The notes under the pieces were generated by a model. It saw only the letters and a list, made by a program, of their open reading frames with translations. It did not search any database and was not told the DNA's origin. A stretch of 64,000 nt of DNA, taken from the NCBI RefSeq assembly GCF_000379625.1, contig NZ_KB903243.1, forward strand, positions 105-64,104, given 5' to 3'. Positions within the stretch are counted from its first letter, which is position 1. Every line of letters starts with the position of its first letter. The translations under genes and the position numbers were made by a program. The DNA is from Actinomycetospora chiangmaiensis DSM 45062. Its GTDB lineage: Bacteria > Actinomycetota > Actinomycetes > Mycobacteriales > Pseudonocardiaceae. Shown in pieces: positions 9,447-18,080 of this stretch.

Positions 9447-10602
9447 GGGTGCGGGTCACCGTGTCCACCGCCGAGCGCGCGGTGTCCCACGAGTCGCCGC
9501 CGGGCAGCCGGCTGAGCACCGCGACGACCCACGACGACCCGGCCGCGGGGACGCCGGTGGTGTGCAGGTAGAGGTCGCCGTCGGACATCCAGCCCTGCTT
9601 CGCCATCGCCCCGGTCGGCCGGGGCGGGTCCAGCAGGCCGAAGGCCTGGTCGAAGCCGTCGGCGCCGGCGTCGGCGGCGTTCGCGAGCCCGGTCCGCACC
9701 ACCTGCTGGTCGGCCGCCGAGAGGGCGGTGAACGCGTAGCGGTAGACCGCGAGGACGTCGCGCGCGGAGATCACGGTCTCGCCCCACTCGTCGGGATCGG
9801 TGGGCGGGGTGGTGTCCTGCAGGCCGGCGAGGGAGACGACGTCGGTGATCGTCTGCGTGCCCCCGTACTCCTCCCACAGCGTGTCCATCGCGTCGTCGTC
9901 GGAGAGGCTCAGCGCGCGGCCGACGGCCGTCATGTCGTCCGGCGACAGCGTGATGTCGCCGGCCTCGGCGTGGTGGAGCAGGTCGACGATCGTGAACAGC
10001 TTGACCACCGACGCCGACTCGAAGCCGGTCGACCCGGTGCTGCCCCCGACGACCGCACCGTCGGTCGTGTCCATCACCGCGACGCCGACCGCGACCCCGC
10101 CCGGGGCCGCCGCGACGGCCTGCGCGACGGCGGTGCCCGCCGACGCGTCGGCGGTGGCCGGCGAGACCCGCGGAGGTGCGCTGGTGGCGGTCGGGGGCGG
10201 AGTCGTGGTCGGCGCCGTGGGGCGGGCGGTCGCGGTCTGGCCCGGCCGGACGGAGAGCGACGGGAGGACCTGGCGTGCCGTCAGCGTGGTCCCCGTGGTC
10301 CCCGTGGTCCCCGTGGTCCCCGACGGCGTGCCGACCACGCGGACCCGGGAGCCGACCGGGAAGTGCGCGGCGTCGGTGGGCTGGTGCGTCCGCCCGTAGC
10401 GCGTCGTGGGCGTGAGCTGCACCGTCCAGCTCACCCCGGTCGTCGCGAGCACCGTCCACGTCGAGCCGGACTCGGCCGTCACCGTCCCGTTCAGCACGTG
10501 CCGGTCGCGGGCGCCGACGACCGACCGGACCGTGCTGCTGCAACCCGCGGTCACGAGGACGGCCACCAGGACCAGGACGGGCAGCACGCGACGGATGATC
10601 AC
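9415..10602 (-). CDS. Secreted serine hydrolase lipoprotein, class A beta-lactamase-like
   Basis: 395 residues. The start IIRRVLPVLVLVAVLVTAGC is a lipoprotein signal with lipobox VTAGC. Residues about 35-110 form a small beta domain resembling DUF5666 (VLNGTVTAESGSTWTVL ... VGSRVRVVG). A Thr/Pro-rich linker with GTT repeats follows, then a serine-hydrolase domain with the SxxK motif in ESASVVKLF and the SDN-like loop LSLSDDDAMDTLW. The Glu of class A beta-lactamases is not evident, so a wall-related or non-lactamase role is possible. The start GTG is preceded at 7 nt by CAGTCT, a possible -10 element. Confidence 0.8.
   Translation of the reverse strand: MIIRRVLPVLVLVAVLVTAGCSSTVRSVVGARDRHVLNGTVTAESGSTWTVLATTGVSWTVQLTPTTRYGRTHQPTDAAHFPVGSRVRVVGTPSGTTGTTGTTGTTLTARQVLPSLSVRPGQTATARPTAPTTTPPPTATSAPPRVSPATADASAGTAVAQAVAAAPGGVAVGVAVMDTTDGAVVGGSTGSTGFESASVVKLFTIVDLLHHAEAGDITLSPDDMTAVGRALSLSDDDAMDTLWEEYGGTQTITDVVSLAGLQDTTPPTDPDEWGETVISARDVLAVYRYAFTALSAADQQVVRTGLANAADAGADGFDQAFGLLDPPRPTGAMAKQGWMSDGDLYLHTTGVPAAGSSWVVAVLSRLPGGDSWDTARSAVDTVTRTLTTGLTAPTA
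10285..10320. repeat. Four tandem copies of a 9-bp unit
   Basis: Unit CGTGGTCCC, four exact copies, encoding Gly-Thr-Thr repeats in the linker of the serine hydrolase on the minus strand. Length variation between strains would change the linker without breaking the frame. Confidence 0.9.
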
Positions 10603-10667
10603 ACCGGCGAGACTGTCCGCTCCCCGGGCCGCGCCGCCAGCGACGGGCGCGGATCCACAGCGGGTGC

Positions 10668-11183
10668 TCAGCCGCCGACGTCGAGCGCGTCGCGGGCATA
10701 GGCGGCGACGCCGAGGGCGTGCCGGTCGAGGACGGCCGCCAGCGCCTCGTCGACCCCGGGGCCCGCCGTCGCGCGGTGTCGCCGGGCGACGGCGCGCGCC
10801 GCCGGCGAGTCGACCGGTTCGCCCGCCGTCCACGCCCGGGCCCATGCGAGCCCGAGGTCGTCGAGCGCCTCGTCCGGCCCCGGCCGGTCGCCGAAGCCGT
10901 CCAACATCCCGGCCGGGGTGTCCAGCCGCCCGTCGGCGGTGCCGCGGACGGCGGCGAGCTGCCGGTCCAGCCGGTCGCGCACGGCCTCGAGCAGCCCGAG
11001 GAGCTCGACCGACGAGGCGCACCCGTCGTCGGGAAGGCCGAGCTCCCGACACAGCAGCGTCCGTTGCAGCTCGACGAGGTCGTCCCGCGACCACAGGCCG
11101 GGGCGCAGCGCCGTGAGCGGCTGCCCGCTTGCGCGGGCGACCTCGGCGGCGCTGAACCCCGTCACGGCGCTGAACCCCGTCAC
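10668..11183 (-). CDS. Possible MerR/TipA-like regulator
   Basis: 171 residues. FSAAEVARASGQPLTALRPG followed by WSRDDLVELQRTLLCRELGLP resembles a shortened MerR helix-turn-helix without a clear wing, and the C-terminal third (WTAGEPVDSPAARAVARRH) resembles TipA-type effector domains. The identification is weak. It lies 3 nt after the DNA glycosylase gene and is probably co-transcribed. The first 12 codons contain an exact 18-bp tandem duplication that also duplicates the GTG start, so translation may begin at 11183 or 11165. Confidence 0.55.
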   Translation of the reverse strand: MTGFSAVTGFSAAEVARASGQPLTALRPGLWSRDDLVELQRTLLCRELGLPDDGCASSVELLGLLEAVRDRLDRQLAAVRGTADGRLDTPAGMLDGFGDRPGPDEALDDLGLAWARAWTAGEPVDSPAARAVARRHRATAGPGVDEALAAVLDRHALGVAAYARDALDVGG

Positions 11184-11186
11184 GGC
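11151..11186. repeat. Exact 2 x 18-bp tandem repeat duplicating a start codon
   Basis: The unit GCTGAACCCCGTCACGGC occurs twice in a row. On the minus strand each copy carries a GTG followed by ACGGGGTTCAGC, giving VTGFSA twice at the start of the MerR-like protein. One copy is likely a recent slippage product. Confidence 0.9.
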
Positions 11187-12119
11187 TCAGTACTCCCGGA
11201 AGTCGCGCGGCGAGTACCGCGGCCCGAAGCGGGGCCGCCGGAACCCGGAGGCCTCGACGTAGCGCACCGCGCGCTGGCGCTGCGGCGCGTAGCAGGCGAG
11301 GACCTCCATCATCCCGGCGTCGTCGAGCTTCCGGCCGACGAGGGCGTAGCCGACGGTCGAGGGGATGTGGAAGTCGCCGATCGAGACGGCGTCCGGGTCG
11401 CCCCAGGCGCGCTGGGCCACCTCCGCGGCGGTCCACACACCGATGCCGGGGACCTTGCGCAGCAGCGACCGTCCCTCGACCCCGCGCAGCTCCACGGCCT
11501 TCTCGAGCCGGTGCGCGACCGTCGCCGCCGCGAGGATCGCGCGGCGCCGGGACTGGTCCACGCCCGCCTTGTGCCACTCCCAGTCGGGGATCGCCTTCGT
11601 GTCGCGCGGCGTCGGCGGCACCCGCATGCCCTGCGGCGCCGGACCGGGCGCGGTCCCGCCGAAGCGCCAGCAGAGTTCCCGCCAGGAGCGGTGGGCCTCG
11701 ATGCCGGTGACCTTCTGCTCGAGGATCGCGGCGAAGAGCTGGTCCCACACCGCGCCGCACGCCCCGAGCCGCAGCCCCGGCAGGCGGTGCCGGGCGTCGG
11801 CCACCAGCGGGTGGTGGCCGACGAAGCCCTCGTCGTCGTCGTCCGCGCCGAGCAGCGCGGGGAGCCCGTCGAGGACCCACTCGGCGCCGTCGCCCCACGC
11901 GTCGGCCACGACCTCCGTGCCGGACCGGCGGATCCGTGTGGTCGCCGGGCCGGCCGGGGTGGAGCCGACGCGCCACACGACCCCCGCCTCGTCGATACGG
12001 CAGGTCGGGTCGCCCCGGCCGTGGCGCAGTGGCGAGATCAGGGCGGCGATGTCCAGCACGAAGCCCGGAACCCAGCGACGGGTGACCGGGGCCCGCGCGG
12101 TCAGTACGGCCTCAGGCAC
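11187..12119 (-). CDS. DNA-3-methyladenine glycosylase-like HhH-GPD protein
   Basis: 310 residues of the AlkA/HhH-GPD superfamily. The helix-hairpin-helix is LRKVPGIGVWTAAEVAQRAWG, followed by the catalytic Asp in the GDFHIPS segment; an upstream FAAILEQKVTG helix is also typical. It should excise damaged bases. No FeS cysteine cluster is seen at the C-terminus. Its start overlaps the end of manC by 8 nt, and the MerR-like gene follows at 3 nt, forming a three-gene operon. Confidence 0.85.
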   Translation of the reverse strand: MPEAVLTARAPVTRRWVPGFVLDIAALISPLRHGRGDPTCRIDEAGVVWRVGSTPAGPATTRIRRSGTEVVADAWGDGAEWVLDGLPALLGADDDDEGFVGHHPLVADARHRLPGLRLGACGAVWDQLFAAILEQKVTGIEAHRSWRELCWRFGGTAPGPAPQGMRVPPTPRDTKAIPDWEWHKAGVDQSRRRAILAAATVAHRLEKAVELRGVEGRSLLRKVPGIGVWTAAEVAQRAWGDPDAVSIGDFHIPSTVGYALVGRKLDDAGMMEVLACYAPQRQRAVRYVEASGFRRPRFGPRYSPRDFREY

Positions 12120-13209
12120 TCCCCGAGAATCGCAGACCGCCGTCCGGGATGGACAGACCGGGCCACAGGCGGACGCCGTCGCGCAGCTCGCAGCCGGCGC
12201 CGACGGTGACGTCGTCGCCGATGACGGCGTCGCTCACCACCGTCTCGTCGCCGATGACGGCGTGGGGGCCGATCACCGAGCGGGTCACGACGACGTTGTC
12301 CCCGATCCGCGCACCGTCCATCACGACCGAGCCGATGATGCGCGACCCGTCGCCCACGACGACGTCGCGGCCGAGGGTGCTGCCGTCGGAGACCGAGGCG
12401 GTCGCCGCGGTCTTCGCGCCCGGGAGCAGCAGCGCGGTGCCGACCGGGCCGGGCAGCGCCGAGGTCGGGGCGATGCCCTGCACCAGGTCGGCGCAGCCGC
12501 GCACGAACGCGGCGGGGGTGCCGAGGTCGAGCCAGTACGACGACTCCACGTGGCCCTGCAGCCGCCGTCCCTCGCGCAGCAGACCGGGGAAGGTCTCGCG
12601 CTCGACGCTGACCGGACGCCCCGTCGGGATCGCGTCGATCACGGCCCGCCGGAAGACGTAGCAGCCCGCGTTGACCTGGTCGGTCGGCGGGTTCAGCGTC
12701 TTCTCCAGGAACGCCTCGACCCGCCCCGTGGCGTCCGTGGGCACGCAGCCGAAGGCGGTGGGATCGGGCACGCGGACGAGGTGCAGCGTCGCGTCGGCGT
12801 CCGCGCCCCGGTGCTCGGCCAGCACGGCCCCGAGGTCCACCCCGGACAGGATGTCCCCGTTGAAGACCATGACCTCCTCGAAGGCCGGGTCGAGCGCGGC
12901 CGCGGCGTGCCGGATGCCGCCGCCGGTCCCCAGCGGTTCGGGCTCGGGCACGCACTCGAGGTCGAGCCCGAACGCGGACCCGTCGCCGAGGTAGTCGGCG
13001 AACACCTCGGCGCGGTAGCTGGTGCCGAGCACCACCCGGCGGATGCCGGTGGCGGCGATCCGCGAGAGCAGGTGACCGATGAACGGCACCCCCGCCGTCG
13101 GCAGCATCGGCTTCGGCGTCGACGCCGTCAGCGGCCGCAGCCGGCTGCCCTGCCCGCCGACCAGCACCACCGCCGCCGTGCCCTCGGCCGTTCCCCCCGT
13201 ACTCGTCAC
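12112..13209 (-). CDS. manC: Mannose-1-phosphate guanylyltransferase (NDP-sugar synthase)
   Basis: 365 residues. The nucleotidyltransferase motif GGQGSRLRPLTASTPKPMLP lies at 18-37. Residues about 260-355 are left-handed beta-helix hexapeptide repeats (VVVGDGSRIIGSVVMDGARI). It makes GDP-mannose from mannose-1-phosphate, feeding mannolipids and the O-mannosyltransferase encoded at 61482-63077. There is no phosphomannose isomerase domain. The assignment over other sugars follows the M. tuberculosis gene at the same place between fbiB and wbbL. A GGAGG site precedes the start. Confidence 0.8.
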   Translation of the reverse strand: MTSTGGTAEGTAAVVLVGGQGSRLRPLTASTPKPMLPTAGVPFIGHLLSRIAATGIRRVVLGTSYRAEVFADYLGDGSAFGLDLECVPEPEPLGTGGGIRHAAAALDPAFEEVMVFNGDILSGVDLGAVLAEHRGADADATLHLVRVPDPTAFGCVPTDATGRVEAFLEKTLNPPTDQVNAGCYVFRRAVIDAIPTGRPVSVERETFPGLLREGRRLQGHVESSYWLDLGTPAAFVRGCADLVQGIAPTSALPGPVGTALLLPGAKTAATASVSDGSTLGRDVVVGDGSRIIGSVVMDGARIGDNVVVTRSVIGPHAVIGDETVVSDAVIGDDVTVGAGCELRDGVRLWPGLSIPDGGLRFSGSA

Positions 13210-13360
13210 GTTCGTGCCCTCCTGGGTACGTCTCCGGCCCCGGCGTGACGACGGCGTCGTGTCCGGGCGCTAGTGTGAACTCCACTCGGATGTCACCGGT
13301 CCGGGTCCTCCGGGGCCCACCGGACGCCCTATCCGCCGCCGGGAGCAGGGCAGGAGAAGC

Positions 13361-13828
13361 GTGGTGGAGCCGTCGAACGCGTGGGACCGCGCCCAGGAGG
13401 CTATCGCCCGGGCGCAGCAGCGCAATGCCACCGTGGTGACGCCTGACAGCGCACAGTCACCCTTCGACGCCGCCGCCACGCAGATGATCCCGCAGTCGGC
13501 CCTGCGTCCGGGCGACGATGCGGTGACGCAGCGTCACCGCCGGCCGTCGGCGAGCGCCCTCCACCACCAGGACGGGCGGCATCGTCAGCCCACGGACTGG
13601 AGCCCCCGGGAACCCGAGACCACCCCGGTCGAGGTCTCCGACCCGACCCTGATGCGTCCCCTCCCCGCGGAGGCGCCCACCGTCCGCACGGCCGCGACCC
13701 GGCCGCCGACGGCGCCGTTCCCCGCCCAGGAGCGCCCGCGCGACGAGCAGCCCCGCCCCGACGACTCGCCCACCACCCCGCCGGTGGGGGTCAAGGTCCC
13801 GTTCTGGAGGCGGCTCTTCCGCCGCTGA
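13361..13828 (+). CDS. Small disordered protein with basic C-terminal tail
   Basis: 155 residues, not recognised. The N-terminus SNAWDRAQEAIARAQQRNA is a short predicted helix; the middle is Pro/Thr/Arg-rich and looks disordered; the end VKVPFWRRLFRR is an amphipathic basic segment that could touch membrane or nucleic acid. It reads opposite to the flanking manC and wbbL genes. A TAGTGT hexamer at 13271-13276 may be its -10 box. The frame is open without interruption and the codon use is normal for the region, which supports a real gene. Confidence 0.6.
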   Translation: MVEPSNAWDRAQEAIARAQQRNATVVTPDSAQSPFDAAATQMIPQSALRPGDDAVTQRHRRPSASALHHQDGRHRQPTDWSPREPETTPVEVSDPTLMRPLPAEAPTVRTAATRPPTAPFPAQERPRDEQPRPDDSPTTPPVGVKVPFWRRLFRR

Positions 13829-13858
13829 GCATGCCTCGGACGACCGCGGACGAGCCGG

Positions 13859-14740
13859 TCAGCTCGCGTGCCGGGTGCTCCACCGGGCGCGGACCCCGAG
13901 CGCGGCGCGCAGCCCGACCCGCAGCGGCGCCCACCGGGCGCCGCGGTAGCGGTCGGCCAGGAAGCGGTAGGCGCTGCGGTGGTGCTCGCGCAGCATGCGG
14001 GCCGACGTCGGCACGTCGGTTTCCGTGGCGTGCCCGCCGGTGTGCACCACCTCGGCGTCCGGCACGTACACGTTGAGCCAGCCGGCGCGCCCGAGCCGGT
14101 CCCCGAGGTCGACGTCCTCGAAGTACATGAAGAAGCGCGGGTCGAACCCGTCCACCGAGTCCCAGGCCTCGCGGCGCAGCAGCACGCAGGACCCCGACAG
14201 CCAGCCGGCGGTCCGCTCGGCGACCGACCCCTCCTGGCGGTAGGAGCGCGTCCAGGGGTTCCGCGGCCACACCGCGCCGAACACGGCGTGACCCACCCCG
14301 CGGCCCAGGGACGGGACGAGGCGCGCCGACGGGTAGACCTCGCCGTCGGTCCGGATGAGCGGCCCGAGGGACCCGGCGCGCGGCCACCGGTCGGCCGCCT
14401 CGAGGAGCAGGTCCAGCGACTTCGGGCCGAGCACGATGTCGGGGTTGGACACCAGCACCCACCCGGTGCCGGCCGGCAGCCCGGCGACTGCGCGGTTCGC
14501 CGCGGCGCCGTAGCCGAGGTTCTCCCCCATCGGCAGCAGCTGCGCGCGCCCGGCGGCCGCGGCCGCCTCGGGGACGCCGTCGGTCGACCCGTTGTCGGCC
14601 AGGACCACGGTGGGGCGGCGTGTGGTGGCGTCGGCCAACGAGTCGAGGAACGCCGGGAGCGAGTCACCCGGCGAGTAGGTCACGACGACGACGGCGAGGT
14701 CGTCCCCGTAGGGCGTGATCGGACCCGGCATGCGGCCCAT
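13859..14740 (-). CDS. wbbL: Rhamnosyltransferase, GT2 family (WbbL type)
   Basis: 293 residues. GT2 features: VVVVTYSPGDSLPAFLDSL, LADNGSTDG, the DxD-like SNPDIVLGP and FFMYFEDVDLGDRLGRAGW. WbbL moves rhamnose from dTDP-rhamnose to GlcNAc-diphospho-decaprenol, making the linker between peptidoglycan and arabinogalactan. Family type and the nearby rmlD support this. Two in-frame ATGs (14740 and 14731) are possible starts and neither has a clear Shine-Dalgarno sequence. Confidence 0.85.
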   Translation of the reverse strand: MGRMPGPITPYGDDLAVVVVTYSPGDSLPAFLDSLADATTRRPTVVLADNGSTDGVPEAAAAAGRAQLLPMGENLGYGAAANRAVAGLPAGTGWVLVSNPDIVLGPKSLDLLLEAADRWPRAGSLGPLIRTDGEVYPSARLVPSLGRGVGHAVFGAVWPRNPWTRSYRQEGSVAERTAGWLSGSCVLLRREAWDSVDGFDPRFFMYFEDVDLGDRLGRAGWLNVYVPDAEVVHTGGHATETDVPTSARMLREHHRSAYRFLADRYRGARWAPLRVGLRAALGVRARWSTRHAS

Positions 14741-14775
14741 CCTGACGGCCGCGCACCCGTCGTCGGGAAGAGGGG

Positions 14776-15021
14776 CTAGCGACGCGTCTCGTCGGTCGCC
14801 GGGAGCGCGACGGGCCAGTACTGCCAGGACCCCGGTCCGAGGCCGCCGGTGTTCGCCGCGGGACGCACCGGCGGGGCGGTCCGCCGCGGCGGCGGCGCGG
14901 CAGCCCGGCGGGTGGCACGGTCCATCCGGGCACGGAGTCGGTGACGCTCCCGGCCCGCATCGATCACGAGCCCGACCGCGACCACACCCAACAGGGCGAG
15001 CAGCACCGTCTCCAACGCCAT
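14776..15021 (-). CDS. Small single-pass membrane protein
   Basis: 81 residues: a hydrophobic N-terminal segment ALETVLLALLGVVAVGLVI, then a basic stretch RERHRLRARMDRATRRAA and a Pro-rich tail. No family recognised. It sits between rmlD and wbbL on their strand, so it may belong to that operon. Moderate confidence because it is short. Confidence 0.5.
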   Translation of the reverse strand: MALETVLLALLGVVAVGLVIDAGRERHRLRARMDRATRRAAAPPPRRTAPPVRPAANTGGLGPGSWQYWPVALPATDETRR

Positions 15022-15149
15022 ACGTCGTGAACGCGTGAGGCGCCGAGAGGTGACGATCCATCGCCGACATGCCCGGAAAAATCTTCCATCCGTTTCCGGA
15101 CGATCTTCCCGACGACGGGTGTCTGCGCCGGACGGGCCCTCCGGTCCCG

Positions 15150-16052
15150 TCAACGGCCGAGCAGCTCCGGGTGGCGGGTGACGGCCGTCCGCAGCGCGTC
15201 GCGCCAGTCGGGCAGCGGGTCCAGTCCGGCGGTCGTCCACGAGGTCGGGGACAGCACCGACCAGGCCGGACGCGGGGCCGGGCGGGGGAACTGCTCGGTG
15301 GTGCAGCCGTGCACCCGCCCCGGGTCGGCCCCCAGTTCCTCGAACACCGCGCGGGCGAAGCCGCACCAGGTGGTGGCGCCGCTCCCCGTCGCGTGCAGGG
15401 TCCCGGGGGGCGCCTCGGAGCGGCCCAGCGCCACGAGGGCGGCGGCCAGGTCCGCGGACCACGTCGGGGAGCCGTGCTGGTCGTCGACGACGTCGAGGGT
15501 GTCGCGCACGCCGGCCAGCCGGGCCATGGTCGCGACGAAGTTGGCGCCGGTGTCGCCGTAGACCCAGGCGGTGCGCACGACGTGGTGGGCGTCGAGGGCG
15601 TCCCGCACCCGCTGCTCCCCCAGTTCCTTCGTGCGCCCGTAGACACTGCGGGCGCCCGTGGGGTCGTCCGGCTCGTAGCCCGCACCCGGCCGTCCCGCCG
15701 GGCCGCGCCCGTCGAACACGTAGTCGGTGGACACGTGCACCAGCCGCGCGCCGTGCCGGGCACAGGCGGACGCGAGCAGCCCGGGGGCGTCGGCGTTGAC
15801 CGCGTGCGCGGCGCGGGCGGCGTCGGCGTCGCTCTCGGCGAGGTCGACGGCGGTGAAGGCGGCCGCGTTCAGCAGGACGGCCGGTTCGTCGACCCCGCCG
15901 GCCCAGTCGCCGACGGCCACCTCCACCGCGGCGGGGTCGGTGATGTCGAGGTCGGCCCGCAGGAAGGCCCGGAACCGCTCACCGCCCGCGGTCAGGACCC
16001 GGACGAGGTCCGTCCCGAGTGCTCCGCCCGCTCCCGTCACCATCCACCGCAC
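15150..16052 (-). CDS. rmlD: dTDP-4-dehydrorhamnose reductase
   Basis: 300 residues of the extended SDR fold. The start MVTGAGGALGTDLVRVL is the NADPH-binding GxxGxxG loop; DITDPAAV follows; catalytic YGRTKELGE carries the YxxxK pair, preceded by the STDYVFDGRG segment typical of RmlD. It makes dTDP-L-rhamnose, the donor used by WbbL. No other rml genes are in the window. The GTG at 16052 gives a normal N-terminus. Confidence 0.95.
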   Translation of the reverse strand: MRWMVTGAGGALGTDLVRVLTAGGERFRAFLRADLDITDPAAVEVAVGDWAGGVDEPAVLLNAAAFTAVDLAESDADAARAAHAVNADAPGLLASACARHGARLVHVSTDYVFDGRGPAGRPGAGYEPDDPTGARSVYGRTKELGEQRVRDALDAHHVVRTAWVYGDTGANFVATMARLAGVRDTLDVVDDQHGSPTWSADLAAALVALGRSEAPPGTLHATGSGATTWCGFARAVFEELGADPGRVHGCTTEQFPRPAPRPAWSVLSPTSWTTAGLDPLPDWRDALRTAVTRHPELLGR

Positions 16053-16287
16053 GCTTGAGCCTCCGAAGATCGATCCCGGTCCGCACGGCCGGGTGATGCT
16101 GTGTCATCCTCCGACGGACCGCGGCGGGTCCGAACGGGTGGTGCCCGGGAATGCCGGGTGAGGCCGTCTAGCCTGCCCTTGAGCCGGACGGCCGAGACGA
16201 CGATGTCTCCGACACGGCCCCGACGACGACCGCCGTGACCGACACTGACGACGACGCCGCTGACTTCAGACGTGAGGGGAGGCGCCC

Positions 16288-18057
16288 GTGAACGACGACC
16301 GAGGACGCCCCCGTCGCGATCCCGCGCGCCGGTTCGGGCCCTCCGCGGGCCGCTCGGACGCCGAGCGTCGCCGCGAGCCCCAGGCCCGGAGTGCGGCCGC
16401 CCCGCCCGCCGCGGGTCCGTCGGCACGGCTGCGGCGCAGCGACCTGCAGGACCTCCGGCCCGCCGGCCCGGGCGGCGCCGCCGCTCCGGCGGGCATGGGT
16501 CGCCCGCCGTCCTCGGTGGCCCTGCGGGAGGGTCCGGCCCGGCCCCCCGCCGGCGGTGCGTCCGGTCCGCCCCCGGCGCGGCCCGCACCCGCCCGCCCCG
16601 TCCCGCCGCCGCGCCCCGGTCCCCCGCCCGCGGGAGGTCGCGACCGTCGTCCCTGGCGGATGCTGCGCGTCGTCGCGACGATCGCGTCGGTGCTGGTCCT
16701 CGCCGTGAGCGGCACGGCGTGGGCGGCGCTCTCGGGCAGCTTCGCGACCTCGGGCGCGCTGTCGAAGGGCACGGCCGCCGACGGCGCCACCGACATCCTG
16801 CTCGTCGGCACCGACAGCCGGAACGACGCGCAGGGCAACCCGCTGCCGCGCAACGTGCTGGCCCAACTCGACGCGGGCTCGGCCGACGGCGAGCTGAACA
16901 CCGACACGATGATCCTGGTGCGGGTGCCGAACGACGGCAGCCGCGCGGTGGCCTTCTCGCTGCCCCGCGACAGCTACGTGTCGATCCCGGGTCAGGTCGG
17001 CAAGGGCAAGCTGAACTCGGTCTACCCCGGCGCGAAGGCCGCGATGGCGGAGAAGCTGGTGTCCGGCGGGGACGCCGATCCGCGCGACGTCGACGTCCGC
17101 TCCTCCGAGGCCGGCCGCTCCGCGTTGATCGACACCGTGCAGGAACTGACCGGCATCGGGGTCGACCACTACGCCGAGATCAACCTGCTCGGCTTCTTCA
17201 ACCTGACCAACGCGATCGGCGGCGTCGACGTATGCCTCAAGAACGCGGTGGACGACGACTTCTCCGGCGCCCACTTCCCGGCCGGTCCCCGCTCGGTGTC
17301 CGGCCACGACGCGTTGGCCTTCGTCCGCCAGCGCCACGGGCTGCCGCTCGGTGACCTCGACCGGGTGCGCCGTCAGCAGGCGTTCCTCGCCGGGCTCTCG
17401 CACAAGGTCCTCTCGGCCGGCACGCTCGCCGACCCGATCACGCTGGCGCGCCTCCTCGACGCGGTGAAGCAGTCGGTCGTCCTCGACGGCAACTGGGATC
17501 TCCTGGGCTTCGCCCAGCAGATGCAGGGCGTCAGCGGTGGGGCCGTCAGCTTCATGACGATCCCCACCGAGGGCGGCATCAGCACCGACGCCGGGGACGC
17601 GCTCAAGGTGAACGAGAGCGAGATCAAGCAGTTCGTCGCCGACGCGATCGGCCCCAAGGACGCGCCGCTGGTCCCGACCGGTCCGGCCCCGGCCCAGATC
17701 CCGGTCGACGTCCGCAACGCCTCGGGCACCGGGGGCGCGGCGGCGCGCGTCGTGCAGATCCTCGGCGCGCAGGGCTACACGCAGCTGCGCTCCGGCAACG
17801 CCGACCGCACGGCGACCACGTCGGCCGTGCTCTTCGGACCCGGTGGTGACGCCGGCGCCGGGGTGGTCGCACGGGCCCTCGGCGGCCTGCCCACGCGGCC
17901 GGACGCCACGCTGCCGCCCAGCGGGGTGCAGGTGCTGCTCGCCACCGACTACCGCGGACCCGGCGCGGTCGTCTCGCCCTCCGACAGCGCCGACAGCGCG
18001 CCGCCGCCTCCGCCGCAGCCGCCGATCACCGCCGACGGGATCCCCTGCGTCAACTGA
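16288..18057 (+). CDS. LytR-CpsA-Psr (LCP) family cell-wall ligase
   Basis: 589 residues from GTG 16288 (GGGGAGG upstream). Residues 1-120 are a basic, Pro-rich cytosolic part; one membrane segment lies near 126-148; the LCP domain follows (ILLVGTDSRND, NTDTMILVRVP, AFSLPRDSYVSIPG, INLLGFFNLTNAIGGVDVCL, HDALAFVRQRHGL) with conserved Asp and Arg residues for pyrophosphate binding. A LytR_C domain occupies about 470-560 (VDVRNASGTGGAAARVVQIL). LCP proteins attach arabinogalactan or other polymers to peptidoglycan; this one takes the place of Rv3267. Confidence 0.93.
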   Translation: MNDDRGRPRRDPARRFGPSAGRSDAERRREPQARSAAAPPAAGPSARLRRSDLQDLRPAGPGGAAAPAGMGRPPSSVALREGPARPPAGGASGPPPARPAPARPVPPPRPGPPPAGGRDRRPWRMLRVVATIASVLVLAVSGTAWAALSGSFATSGALSKGTAADGATDILLVGTDSRNDAQGNPLPRNVLAQLDAGSADGELNTDTMILVRVPNDGSRAVAFSLPRDSYVSIPGQVGKGKLNSVYPGAKAAMAEKLVSGGDADPRDVDVRSSEAGRSALIDTVQELTGIGVDHYAEINLLGFFNLTNAIGGVDVCLKNAVDDDFSGAHFPAGPRSVSGHDALAFVRQRHGLPLGDLDRVRRQQAFLAGLSHKVLSAGTLADPITLARLLDAVKQSVVLDGNWDLLGFAQQMQGVSGGAVSFMTIPTEGGISTDAGDALKVNESEIKQFVADAIGPKDAPLVPTGPAPAQIPVDVRNASGTGGAAARVVQILGAQGYTQLRSGNADRTATTSAVLFGPGGDAGAGVVARALGGLPTRPDATLPPSGVQVLLATDYRGPGAVVSPSDSADSAPPPPPQPPITADGIPCVN

Positions 18058-18065
18058 GCGCCGAC

Positions 18066-18071
18066 TAGGCT
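18066..18071 (+). promoter_or_regulatory. Putative -10 box, TIGR03089 gene
   Basis: TAGGCT ends 9 nt before the ATG at 18081, suggesting a leaderless or near-leaderless transcript. Confidence 0.5.
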
Positions 18072-18080
18072 CGCCGCCCG

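Noticed and set aside
10285-10320. Short tandem repeat as phase-variation switch
   Set aside because: The 9-bp unit changes length in whole codons, so it cannot switch the frame on and off.
9415-10602. True antibiotic-resistance beta-lactamase
   Set aside because: SxxK is present but the catalytic Glu region of class A enzymes is not evident, and an extra beta domain precedes it.
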